Source: Neurospora crassa OR74A (Eukaryota > Ascomycota > Sordariomycetes > Sordariales > Sordariaceae). Taken from it: a stretch of DNA of 64,000 nucleotides. Made by a program: the position numbers and the translations under genes. Of the stretch, positions 34,967 to 46,449 are shown piece by piece (the stretch's first letter is position 1; every line of letters begins with the position of its first letter). The stretch covers positions 4,030,001-4,094,000 of the forward strand of contig NC_026506.1 in the NCBI RefSeq assembly GCF_000182925.2, in the 5' to 3' direction. The notes beneath the pieces are model-generated. The model was not told the DNA's origin. It was given only the letters and a program-made list of their open reading frames with translations, and made no database searches.

Positions 34967-36174
34967 ATGGCTCCCAAGGTTGATGCCTCCGAGAAGGGTC
35001 CATTCACCGCGCGTGAGGTTGACACCCTCGTCATGTCCTTCTTGTGCATGCCCGAAATGCCTGTGGTAGGTCGCGATTTTTTCTTTTTCTGTCTTCCATC
35101 ATTGTTCATCACCCTCATGGTCATCATCATCATCATCTCTTTCTTCTTCCTCTTCATCATCGCCATCCACTACACCCATCATGCCTCTCCTTCATGCATC
35201 CCCACCATGCATCATACTGGTTCACTTCACTCACCCCAACCTCACCTCGTCATCACCACTCTCACCCACATGCAACCAATGCTAACCCCTCCTAGGTCGA
35301 CTATGTCAAGCTCGCCAACCACCTCGGCATGGCCAACCACCGCAGTGCGTCCAATGCCTGGTCGGCACTCAAGAAGAAGATCTCTGAGCTGAAGCCGGAT
35401 ATCCCGCTCCCGCCCAAGCCCACCAAGGCCAAGGGCAAAGCCGCTGCCAACGGCGCTACTCCCGGCAAGAAGGCCAACGGCAAAGCAAAGCCCGCTGATG
35501 ATGTCAAGGACGAGCCGGTCTCTGATGCTGAAAGCGACAAGTCTGAACTTTCGAGCGTCAAGAGTGAGGAGATCAAGATTGACGCTTCTGCCGAGAAGGC
35601 CGCAGACAAGAAGAAGCCTGCTGTGAGGAAGACTGTCAAGAAGGAGACCAAGATCAAGAAGGAGGAAACCCCCATTGAAGACGACGAAGAGGAGGAGAAG
35701 GAGGAGACACCCGTCAAGTCCGAGCAGAGCAGCGACGTTGAGGATGTTGCTGTTTCTATTGAGCAAGAGCACGAGCAACAGCCGGAGCCGGTCATCATCC
35801 CCATCACCAAGAAGCGCGGCCGCTCTGCCAAATCCACTGAGAAGGAGGGCCCCGCGGCCAAGAAGCCTCGCACTACCGCCGCTGCTGCCAAGACTACTTC
35901 ACCCAAGAAGACTGCTGTTCCCCGCGGTAGAGCGGCTCAGGCCAAGGCCAAGGCTGCTGCTGCCAAAGCGGCGGAGGAGACCGCGAGCAAGAAGATCAAG
36001 AAGGAGCAGGAGGATAGCGAGATGGAAGATGTCCCCAGTGCCGGTGAGGAGAGCGATGCTGGTGTCAAGGTCAAGACTGAGGTTCGGGAGGATGCTGGTA
36101 ATAGCAGTGAGATGGAAGCTGCTGAGCAGTTGAAGCGGGAGCAGGAGGAGGATTGTGATGAGGGGGAGATTTGA
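34967..36174 (+). CDS. Myb-like N-terminal, Lys/Glu-rich nuclear protein (2 exons)
   Basis: Predicted 325-residue protein. Exon 1 is 34967-35065, exon 2 is 35296-36174. The 230-nt intron starts GTAGGT and ends CTCCTAG and is phase 0, joining MPEMPV to VDYVKLANHLG. Residues about 10-66 form a Myb/SANT-like fold common in fungi: FTAREVDTLVMSFLC, then LANHLGMANHRSASNAW and SALKKKI. The rest is highly charged, with alternating Lys/Ala blocks and acidic blocks (EEEEKEE, EQEHEQQ) and basic KKRGR and KKPR motifs that fit nuclear import and binding to DNA or chromatin. A chromatin-associated role is inferred; the partner is unknown. The intron is longer than the others in the window. Confidence 0.85.
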
Positions 36175-37397
36175 GAGACTTTCATCTCTTGCAACTCCAT
36201 GTGGCTTCTGGTCTTGCAGCATCTTGCAGCACCTTGCATCGACATCGGACATTGGCATCAGCATCGGCATGGAAGATTGGTTTTATTTGCTTGAGCGTTG
36301 GAATTGGTCATTAACATGGGTCTGGTATCTCCAGTATCGGACGGTCACATGAAAAGCACATCATACCTAGGTAGCGAAGGGTCATCATTTCATGTTCATT
36401 TGGCGGCAATGGGGACTGCGGAGGAGGAGGACACACAAAGATGAGAGGAGGATTGACGGCACTCCTGTATCGTTTGTCTCTGGCACTTCCTTGTTTGCCG
36501 CGGAGTTTGAAAGTGGAACAGAACAGAAAGGAGCGTGGAGTTGCGGCGGGTCATGTTTTCGTCTCGGTCCATTGCTGATATTCTTCTTACAGTCAGTCAG
36601 TCAGTTTTTTCTTTATATCGGTTTTTATGGCTTGAATTTCTAGCTTCGGTTATGATGGCGGATTTGAGGTCTTTATGGCTCGACAGTTGGACGGCGCTTA
36701 TTGCTGTTGCTGTTGGGCGAGGACAATTAGTTTATTAGCATAACATAGCGCTCAATGAGAGTTCAAGGCACCTAGCCCACACAATGATATGAACTTTGAC
36801 TTACTGGGTCTTGCCTCTCTTTTCGATCAGAACCAGGACATTTCAAGGCTGGTAGAAAAGGAGTTCAAAGAATGGACAGGCAAGAGTAGGAGAAGAGAGT
36901 GGCCAAAAAGTGAAACAAGAGGTGAGGGAAGTTGTAGACTGGCAGGAAATGGAGTACAAAGAGGCGGCGCTTTCCCTAAGAGAGCTGAGACTGGAGGAGG
37001 AAGACCCGATGTGTGTCCGGTCGTGATTACCCATTCCCTCCAGTGTGGGAGATGCTCAACAGACAAGAGGCCCTGTCATGCATAAAGACCATTCCCTTGT
37101 GAGACTTTCCATGTCCAATGAACCCATTCACTATCATCAAACTTCATCATCATTGGATTCCTTCATCAGTGGATATACGCCATACATCATTTCCATCCAT
37201 CAACTAGACTAGCTTACAATCACAGGGCCGGCGCCTTCTGAAATTACAGCGATCACAGCACTGCCGTTACAGTATCATTACTGGACCACTGCACTAACAC
37301 AGCGCCCGTTTCCCCACAAAGGAACCCTTGCCAGACCAGATCGACCAATCGGCTACGCCAGTGATAAGATCCCGGATCCACCTTTTGACGACAGTTC
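36175..37397. other. Spacer between Myb-like gene and MULE
   Basis: Probably holds the 3' region of the Myb-like gene. No domain-bearing frame or RNA gene is visible. Base composition is ordinary up to the edge of the transposon and then drops abruptly in GC. Confidence 0.5.
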
Positions 37398-37405
37398 CTC
37401 GTTCA

Positions 37406-37471
37406 CGACCCGGATAATCCGACTATATTCGATTCCAATCCGACTGTGTAGGGGCCGTCTAGCCAATAGCA
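37406..37471 (+). repeat. Left terminal inverted repeat of the MULE
   Basis: 66 bp, starting CGACCCGGATAATCCGAC and ending in a TCTAGCCAATAGCA block. It differs from the right end at three positions, all C-to-T or G-to-A changes in a TpA context, so the ends were probably identical before RIP. An internal TTCCAATCCGACTGTGT partly repeats the first 20 bases. Confidence 0.9.
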
Positions 37472-40400
37472 AATCGTAAGCTACTATATCAGCGCCCGCT
37501 AAATTTGCTAGCGAGTAACATCGAGTAATATTTCTATATATTAGCAGTAACGATTGAAGTAATTAAGTACATCGCCGTCGCCGTCGCCGTTATTATTTAC
37601 TATTGTAGTTAGTAAGTATAATATTAAGGGGGGGGTTTTCGTCTAGTATAGTAACTAACTATACACTATAGAAATACCTAAAATCGTAGATCTAACCGCC
37701 TCCTCCCCCATACTCGCGCCCGTACACGCCCCTAGTCCGACTCCCTCTCTTAAATAAATTAAGACTAAGCTACACAACGATAATAAAGAATTTCTCAATA
37801 TTAATAAGCTCGTTAAAGAGGAGAAGCTATTTCTAGCTCCCGTTATTACTCTATCCCGCCATCGTTATTCCCTATTAACCTTAAGCTCGAACTCCTCGTC
37901 CTCTTTATTATCGAGTAATATAAGTATATTAGATAAGGCGAAGTCGGTTAGCAAAGGGGAGCCTACTTTTAATAAGCTTTCTATTCGGTCTTAGACCGAT
38001 ATCGACGCTACTATTAAAGAGATTAGTATTATAGTTACTAAAATCGGTTTCGGGGTTATTAAAATATACGTTAGTAATTATTACTATAGTAAACTAGCGC
38101 GGTATAATCTCGAATATTTTAAAGGACTGTTATATTGCAGTAAGAAGTATAAGACTATTGAAACTACCCCTCGACTATTAGCGGGTAGTATAAAAAAAGA
38201 TTATAGATAGAAAGCAAAGCTCGTATTATCTACTAAATTTACGATATAGTAATTCACGCTTATAGTATTTACCTATATATATAACTTCAATCCGGATAGC
38301 GTAGCGTACTACATTACTAACCGCCGACTTTAATATATTAGCGAAGTAGAGGAGAGTATCCTTCGTATAGTAAAGTAACTAAAGACTTCTTTAACCGATA
38401 TTACTTCATCTATTTATAAAGAGTTTAGTATTATAATTATTAGGCGTAATATTCTTAATATATTGGTAGTTAATAAATAGAAGTTGGCCGGTATTTTAAC
38501 TTTTATTTAACAATTCTTAAATAATTTAACTAAAATTAAAAGTATTTATAAGAACGTCTACTATTATAATAACGAGGAGGATAGTTTAATAGAGAGGATA
38601 TTTTGGATTTATCCCTGGTATATTGAGTAGTTGAAGAAGAATTTAGAGGTTATGAGTTTGGACTGTACGTATAAAGTTAATAAATTCGATATACCTCTCC
38701 TTTAAATATATAGTATAATAGCTATATATACGACTTTTAATATCGTTTATTACTTATTAAGTAGGGAGAAGGAAGCTTACTTTACGTAGGTATTTTAGTA
38801 AATTGAGGCTATACTCTTAAAATATAGTATCCCCTCCCCTTTAATTATTATTATAAATTACAATAAAACTTATAAGAAGGTTTGCCGGGTAGTTTTCCCT
38901 ATTACTTAGTACTAAATTTATTTTTAGTATATAATAAAGAATATTACTTTTAATATTAAGAAGAAGTAGGAGGGTAGTTTTAATAGTATAGTATTGAATA
39001 ATCGAAATAGCAATAGGAATTATTTATATAAAGATTATTCTTATATAGATATTAACCCCGCTAATAAAGACTTTAACGCCTACTATATTGCTACTATAAT
39101 ATTCAATAGGGACAATTACGAATACTATTTAGAATTAAGCGTTAAGAACCCTTATAATTAGCTTATTAATAATAGTAGTAAAGCTCCTAGCGGTTTAGAC
39201 TATAATTAATTTACTAATGTAAATAGGATTTTAGGAATTTGGAAAGCGGTAATCTACTTTAATATAGAAGAGGGATTCTATTAGCAATAGAGGGTATTAT
39301 TAAGGGAATTCCCCAAGCAAAAAGGTACATTAATTATATCTTTCTATTATTATTTATATAATTATTAATCTCTCTTTTTATAGCTATAACTAATTACCTT
39401 CTTTATATTTACCTTCTATTGAGGTACGAATTTACTTATTTCGCTATTAAATTATACTACAATTTTAGTATACGTATAACCTCCTATATAAAGGGTGCCT
39501 ACGGCGTATTAAAAGTACTATTTAAGAATTGTTATATTAATTTTAATTAATTGTTAAGAACTATTACCGAAACCCTTAAGCGCTTCAAAAAGAATTTCGC
39601 TAGTAAGTATGTTTATTAGATTTTAAAGAGCGTTACGAAATATAATTATATTATATTAAGGAGGGTGAAGTTTATTACTAGTTTTATATACTTCGAATTA
39701 CTCTAACAATAAGTTATATTCGCTAGCGATACCATTACTAAATAGTATAATTTAACCGAAGTACGAGGGTAGTATTCTACTAATTTTAATTATTAATATA
39801 AGTTACTCTACTAGTATAATTTATTTAATATTATAAATACGGGCAGTATTATACTTTAAAGTATAATTAATAAATATTAGTAATTAAAATTAGAGAAGGT
39901 AAGTAATCCTTTATTATTTAATATAATTACTATATTAACTAAACTTTTACAACCTTTATCCGTAGATTGGCTGGTACTATATAGGGAGAGAGACCCCCTC
40001 CCAATTATTATTAATCGCTAGAAGGCTCGCAATAGTACCTAACCTATACCCGCTATACCTCATTTCACCCCCTCCTCCTCTAATATTAAATATAATCTAA
40101 CTTACAATACCCCTCCCAAAGTATTAACCTAACTACTACCTAAAAAGAAGAGGATAATTAAAATAATATTAGTAAATTAAAAGGAATAGGAGGTAAGGGT
40201 AGAAATAGAGAATGTAAGATAGGAAGCGGTACGGCTCTATTTACAACTCTACGAATTAAGAGAATTATAGTAATACGAAGTATAATTAGAAGTACGGCTA
40301 CAGGAATTCTAAAATTAATAATACTATTACTAGCCTCCCCCGCCGCCGTCGCTAGTATATTAAGGGTATTAATACCAATACTAGCCGTATTAAAGGATAC

Positions 40401-40700
40401 TTCTTCCCTCTTAACTATATTTAAATCTATACTAATTGCCGCCGTCTAGCCAATAGTAATTATAGTAGCTATTATACCAACAATAGCAACAGCAATAGTA
40501 CTAATCTTACCAGTCGAGTTAGTACTATTAATACTAGTAGATATAATTATACTAATATAAATATAAATTCTACGATTTCAATACCTTCAATGTAAATTAC
40601 GATATTAGAGAACCTCGTATGTGTGATTCCTAATAACTTTTGGTGCAGATGTTGCACGCATGTCATTTTGGTGGGAAATTGGCGGGCGGTAACATAGTTG

Positions 40701-40766
40701 TGCCATTGGCTAGACGGCCCCTACACAGTCGGATTGGAATCGAACACAGTCGGATTATCCGGGTCG
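40701..40766 (-). repeat. Right terminal inverted repeat of the MULE
   Basis: The inverted partner of the left end, ending CGGATTATCCGGGTCG before the duplicated CTCGTTCA. It kept CA where the left end has TA, so it was hit less by RIP. It ends 53 bp before the Nudix start codon. Confidence 0.9.
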
Positions 40767-40819
40767 CTCGTTCACGGTTCTTCTCATTTTCCCGTATTTC
40801 TTTCTTTCACATTACAAAA

Positions 40820-42190
40820 ATGAAACGAAGCCAGTTACAGGTCTCAAACGACCCTCAACCTGGAGACAGCCCCAATACAAAAATTGTAAAGAAATTCCTT
40901 GAGAAAATAGCAGCATTATCACCGCCCAAAATGGCCAAACCCGCAACCCTCCTCGAAGTGGTTAGGGACTGCGACAAGTGAGTCATGACACCAAACAACT
41001 GCCTAGAAGTACCCTGCTGTACATCACCGCTAACCACTTTGACCCCCAACCATCACAGCTTCCCCTACCCCTGCTGCCCCCATCTCCAAACCTGGTCGTC
41101 CACCACCGTCTCCCGTGCGGCCTCAGCGACCCCCACCCCGTCGCCCCCTTCAGCAGCCCGCTCCTCAGACTTGGACCCCTACTCACGCGCCCTCTCCAAC
41201 CTCTGGACCTTCCACCTCCCTTACGACCCTGCTCCCCATGGCTTCCTCACCCACGAGGTCATCAGCAACATGCGCTGGACCAAGCACTTCTACCTCGACG
41301 TCGGCAACCAAGCAGTCGACCTTCTCGCGCCTTCTGCCGAGGACCTGCTCCCCGAGGACAACGGCTCCTGGGAAGTCGCCTGTTCGAGGATCCTGGACGA
41401 GCAGGTTGAGATTGCCAGACGGGATAACGTCCTGGGCAAGATTCTAGGACCCAAGAAGAAAGGGGAGCAGTTCCCCATTGTAGGCGCCAAGTTCGATGTG
41501 GGCGTTGATCGGTCAGCGATTGGATTGTTGGGCATGATAGGGAGGGGGGCGCACATGACTGTTTACTCGCGCGTTCGATCGGCCTCCTCGCTAAAAGATG
41601 GCGATGATGAACAACAAAGGGAGCTTGGCAAGGACCTGCGGTTTTGGATCCCGAGGCGTCATTACGGCAAGTCAACCTATCCAGGCAAGTTGGACCAGGC
41701 GGTGGCGGGCGGGGTGGCGAGGGGAGAAACGCCGTGGGAGTGTGTAGTCCGGGAAGCCGTCGAGGAAGCGGGATCCGCGTTGAGCGAGGAGTTTGTGAGG
41801 GCGAATGCAAAAGCGGCGGGCACAGTGACGTGGCTCAACATCTCTGACCGCCGCGCCGGGCCGGGACAAGAAGGATTGATCAACCCGGGCGTGCTGTACG
41901 TCTATGACTTGGAGCTGCCTAATGAGGGGAGAGACTTTAGGTTCGAGCCGGTGCCGGGGGATATTGACAGTTGGGCGGTCATGGACACAGATGAGGTGAT
42001 GACGGCCATGAAGAGGCTTGAGTTCAAGCCGAGTTGTGCCGTGGTTATGATCGACTTTTTGGTGAGACATGGTGTCATTACAGCAGAGAATGAGCCGGAT
42101 TACACCGAGATTGTGAGTCGGCTGCACCGGCTGTTGCCCTTGCCGACGAGTTCGAGGAGGGAGGACCAAAGGGAGCGCAATGTCGTTTGA
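40820..42190 (+). CDS. Nudix hydrolase with DUF4743-type N-terminus (2 exons)
   Basis: Predicted 429-residue protein. Exon 1 is 40820-40977, exon 2 is 41059-42190. The 81-nt intron starts GTGAGT and ends CACAG; splicing gives LLEVVRDCDNFPYP, which matches the start of fungal and plant Nudix proteins related to thiamin pyrophosphokinase (DUF4743 family, LxxLVxxCDNFPY). An internal ATG at 40931 (MAKPATLL) is an alternative start with a good context. The Nudix box spans about residues 270-292 (GGVARGE, seven residues, REAVEEAG) with all key Gly, Glu and Arg residues present, so the enzyme should hydrolyse a nucleoside diphosphate linked to another group X; the substrate is not evident. A Thr/Ser/Pro-rich insert near residues 65-95 is unusual. 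The RIP-mutated transposon ends 45 bp (with its target duplication) before the first ATG. Confidence 0.88.
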
Positions 42191-42716
42191 GGGACGAGTG
42201 GTTGGGGATGCAGTTTTAGCGGATGGTGGGAGAAAACACCCCAGGTTAGTCGGTCAACAAGGGCAAAACCGCGGGATATACATGCTGGGCTTCGAAGAGT
42301 GGCATTGGAATACTTGAATACCAGAAAGAGATGCTGACTTGGGGTGTATTCATCAGAAACGAGACAGCAGCTTCACGCTGTATCTTGAGCTTTTGAACCG
42401 TTGAACGTTCCAGTTTAATTCATTATCATTCCATTGCGGGCGAACACGAACCATTCAAACGTTATTGATCCCGATCATCCTGCTCCGCCCACCTCACCCT
42501 CTCAAGTGGAAGTCCACATCACTGCATCGGCATCAAGTTAAATGGGTGAAGGTATGTGCATTCATCAAAGAGAAATATTTACATTATAAAGGTGTGGGGG
42601 GTATCCTTCGCACATGAAACAACTCGCCGTCCTTTTCCTCTCATTCATTTCATCGCTTACATCACCATATTCCATCCATCCATTCAAGCAAATGGAATCC
42701 CAAACGCAAATTAACC
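42191..42716. other. Convergent 3' intergenic region
   Basis: Lies between the plus-strand Nudix gene and the minus-strand MHYT gene. It must contain both 3' ends. No further gene is seen. Confidence 0.6.
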
Positions 42717-45700
42717 TCACCTCCTCCACCCTGCCCTCTCCGCTCCCGCTGACCCTCCTCCCGCCCCCGAGCTATTAACGCAAACACTAAACAAATCATC
42801 CACAAACGTCATGACCACCTCCTCTCCCTTCTTCACCTCCACTTTGCTCGCCGCTCCTAGTCGGAGACCACCAACGCTGCCGCCGCCGCCTCCGCTTATA
42901 TGTACGCCGTCCATGCCGAACCCATTATACTTGTTGTAATTGTCGACGGCCAAGCTAAAGTCGGATTTAGTGGGCGACGTCGGCTTTTGTTGTTGTCTAT
43001 AATGGGATTTTGATATGGAACTGGAGGTAGAAGCCGAGTTTGTATGATCTAGTGGATCAGAAAGTGAAAGGGTTGTTGCATGTGACAAGGGGCCGAGTTG
43101 TCCAAGTCCCTGACCAAGGCCGCCGCCACCGTGCGTGTTATGAGGTAAGGGGTGTGTACGGCTGTAGCTGATCACGCTTTGCTCGGATGCTTGATGATCG
43201 TCGGGTGATGCAGCGTGTAGGTCGAGTGCCCCTGGGTTGATGGGATAGGAGTTGCGGCGGTTTGTACCAGGATGGTCGTCAGAAGAGGGGCTTGTGGTCG
43301 ACATGAACGTTAATTCCGCACTCATGGAACCTGATCGCGGTCTTGATTTGGCGCGCTGGTTCTTTCGGTCATGATGATGCCCATGTTTATCTCCCGAAGT
43401 GCTCAAGAATCGCTTCTTTTTCCCTCCATGCTGCAGCGTCTGCAGATCGAACGCTCCGCCTGCGCTATTGCTATGCTGATGGTTGCCGTGGCGGTGGTTG
43501 CTATGCGAGTGGTGATGCGACGACGTATGCTGCGAACTAGTGACAGCCAGGGCAGAGTCATCGACAGAGATGGAAACATCCTGAGAGATCATGATGCCGC
43601 CCCAGGAAAGCTGTCGTGGCTTTGTCTCGCGTGGGGGAAACACGTGAAGGCTGGGGCGGGCCATCATCTCTTCAGTTGGTTGTTGTTGCCCCTGCTGTTG
43701 CTCTGCCGAGCCAGGATATGGTTGAGGCGAAGGCGAGAGTCGAGGAGGCGATTGGGGCTGCAGCTGGATTTGGATCCCTCCTTTATTGTCGTCCGAGATG
43801 ATGGAGCTGTACACGTCGAGGGAATGGGTTGACACGCTCCGATGCGAAGATGGCTGGAGGACATTCTCCTTGCTCGAAGAGACGAGGGATGAAGAGTCCA
43901 TGCCGTCTTTGCGCTGGTGACGCCAGGGGTGGAGATCGTGGGACCTGTGGCTCGGTCGTCGCCAGAAGGGGAGGATCGGCATCGACATCGAAGAAGGGAG
44001 CCAAGAGGAGGATAGCCATGCGGACACTCCTCGTCGCTTGTTGGTCGCGGTTGATGTTGTCCGCAGGTTGTTGAGAATCGGGTAGATTTCGCGATGGACA
44101 GACCGAGCGAACGCACCGTGGTAAGGCGAGTTCTTGTAAGCCAACTGCCTCACCTTGAAGAATGGCAGGGGGCTGAACTCGAATTGCGGGCAGTTGACGC
44201 TCGTGTGGATGGGAATCATCATGCAGAAGGTGAGCATGGAACAAGTAAAGGTGCGCGAGTCATTGTCGGGCGACTTGCACGGCACATGGGAGACTTTGGC
44301 CACCAGCGTTGCCTCATCGAACAGCGTGTCGTCGACAAGGGATCGGAGGTCCTTGATGGCGTCGTACAGGATGCGAGCAATCTTGGCGTCTTGCTGGGGG
44401 ATCTCCTCGCTGTGCCGGTACCGTTTGAGGAAGTAGGACATGGACAATCCGTCGTGACGGCGGAGGAAGGCGAGGTCGGAGGAGTCGAGTCGTTCGATGG
44501 GCAGCTTGACACTGGGGAGCAAACCGCGCGCTTCTTTGCGGACCATGACATCGAATTGCTGGATGTCCACTCGTGCCCGGATGGCGAAGAGACCAACGTG
44601 TACGCCCGGGTCCAGCATCGCGTCTTGCGTGTACCGCTCCATCGACCTCAACTTTTCCTCCAACTTGCCCGTCCGAATCTGCATGCTGTTGTTCATGATC
44701 CTGCAGACCTGGTGCAGGTCCGCAAAGAGGTGTCCCGAAGCCTCGAGCTTGTCAATCGCATGAGTTCCCTGCACCCTCTTAACCAAGAACATCAACGAAC
44801 CATGTCCCTGATCGCCCGTCTGAATCATTCCCTTCTCCGCCAGCTCCTCCAAAGTCGTCTTCTGCGACATCTCCGCCGCCGAAGTCGAAGTTGATCCCTT
44901 CCTCTTGTCAAATCCACCTCCACTGGCGTTCGAGTCCGGTCCATGCACTCCACTCGTTATCCCGCCGCCTGTCGTCAGAATCTCATCCCACAAAACGCCC
45001 GCTTCGTCCAGCGTCATGTTCATTTTCGTCGAGAGGTCGACGGTCGCCAAGCAGAACATTTCCCGGAATACCACGTCGTAGTCCTCGATGATTTTCCCTT
45101 CTTCGTCAATGAATTCGATGCCCATGCGTGCTTTGCGCGAGTACGAGGTGGGACTGTGCGGAAGCGAGGCCAGGTGCAGCTCCATCTTGTCGGCAATTTT
45201 GGAGATGAGGTACCAGTCGCGTGAGGCTTGGTAGATCCAGTGGAAGAGAGGGTGGCCGGTTGAAAAGACGTCGTGTTGATTCTATTTTGGTCATGCATGT
45301 TAGCGAACCGGGGAAGGGAGGGTTTGAGAAAAAAGAGAAAAGGGGTGTTTGTGTATAACCTTTTGGAGGAAAGTGGTGGTGATCTCCTCGCTGGGGAGGT
45401 TACCATCCGGAGTGACGAGGATTCGGCCATGGTCATCGAATATGGCAGCGGCGAGTGTGATCTTTTGCGCTTTGCTGGCATAGACTTTGCGAACTCTGCT
45501 CGAGTGGAAGGCCACGCCTGCCATGACCAAACATGAGCATATAGCCTGTTGTCGTTAGCTCTTCCTTCCTTCCTTCTTCCTTCCTACACACCAGATGCTT
45601 CATGTCCCCCAAGACGACTCACCAAAAAAGGCACCACAATAATCGTAGCATTATGCGCCATCATACTCCTCACACTTTCCAGATTCTGCAACCTGTACCT

Positions 45701-46449
45701 CGTTCCCACCGCCGCACACCAATGCATGCCACTCACGCTCCCTGACAAGATCACCGCGCACCCCAAGCGCTTCCACCAGCTATTCGTCCACTGCGCCTTG
45801 AACACAAAAAACAGCGTCAACGCCGCCGTGCTCGCAAACACGGCAATCACCGCCGCACCCACCACGTACCCCGTGCCATAGCTGCATTTGTAGTTGCGGA
45901 TGGCTGCCGAACCGAGGTAGTGCATGCCACATGTTGCGATGCCGGATAGCGCACCGCACAAGAGGATGCGCCACCAGGTGATGACGGTGGTGTTGGCGGT
46001 GATGAGAAAAGCAGACAGCAAGACGATGATGGGCACAAAGAAGGAGGCGGCGGTGAGGTCGGCGCGGTAAGCGATTTGGAGAGCGACTTCGCCGTGGTGG
46101 AGGATGATGGCTCGGTTGCCGATGTAGTGCTGTCAACCCGTTGCATCAAGAGGGGTTAGTTGAGGGCGTCGTAATGTATTGGATATGGTAGAAGGGGGTG
46201 AGTGAAGCTTACCATACACCAGATACTAACACCACCCAACGAAATCGCCGCTCCTATCAGAAGCAAATGGTTGTAAAGGCCCTTGCGTGACGTCCTCCTG
46301 TTCATCAACTCCAGCGTAGATATCGCTCCGCACAGACTGATGATGTAGCTGAGCAAGATGATGCCCGGCGACAAGTGAAATGGGACGATCTGGCCTAGGT
46401 ACGACTTGGCCAATTCCGACGGATCTTCCCCATAATGCGTCTCGTTCAT
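42717..46449 (-). CDS. MHYT-domain membrane sensor protein (4 exons)
   Basis: Predicted 1,164-residue protein. Exons are 46449-46213, 46129-45623, 45545-45360 and 45281-42717; introns of 83, 77 and 78 nt have GTAAGC, GTGAGT and GTTATA donors, all phase 0. The N-terminal 240 residues form the MHYT domain: about seven hydrophobic helices with three MHY(T)-type motifs at residues 79 (WCM|HYIG, split by intron 1), 148 (GMHYLG) and 214 (GMHWCA). The domain is proposed from bacteria to bind copper and sense oxygen, CO or NO. After it come a conserved cytoplasmic region of about 400 residues (HPLFHWIYQASRDWYLI, then FADLHQVCRIMNNSMQIR) and a long Ser/His/Gly-rich tail that is probably disordered. 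No kinase, cyclase or GGDEF motif is visible, so the output is unknown. It is the type annotated in fungi as MHYT signalling protein. Confidence 0.87.

Larger units (their letters stand above)
37406..40766 (+). mobile_element. Mutator-like DNA transposon (MULE), RIP-mutated
   Basis: A 3,361-bp element with 66-bp terminal inverted repeats beginning CGACCCGGATAATCCGAC, flanked by the 8-bp duplication CTCGTTCA (37398-37405 and 40767-40774). The interior (about 37500-40600) is extremely AT- and TpA-rich and closed in all frames. On the plus strand the conceptual translation at about 38627-38950 still shows a MULE transposase core: IYPWYIE, then SLDCTYKVNKFDIPLL (first catalytic Asp), LLSREKEAYFT and a NYNKTYKKVCRVVFP block that corresponds to the TDxDxALxxAxxxVFP region of active relatives (second Asp region). 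Stops there are mostly TAG or TAA where CAG, CAA or TGG is expected, the RIP product. RIP has therefore silenced it for good. The 8-bp duplication fits the 8-11 bp known for Mutator elements. Confidence 0.9.

Noticed and set aside
34331-35392. A 353-codon plus-strand frame before and into the Myb-like gene
   Set aside because: Its composition is that of a C/T-rich leader plus an intron, and it crosses the splice sites of the real gene in another frame.
37500-40620. Reading the AT-rich block as mitochondrial DNA or a centromere fragment
   Set aside because: Its ends are matching inverted repeats with a target duplication, and a MULE transposase core is recognisable inside.
44094-44894. A 266-codon plus-strand frame inside the MHYT gene
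   Set aside because: Antisense shadow of the conserved cytoplasmic region.
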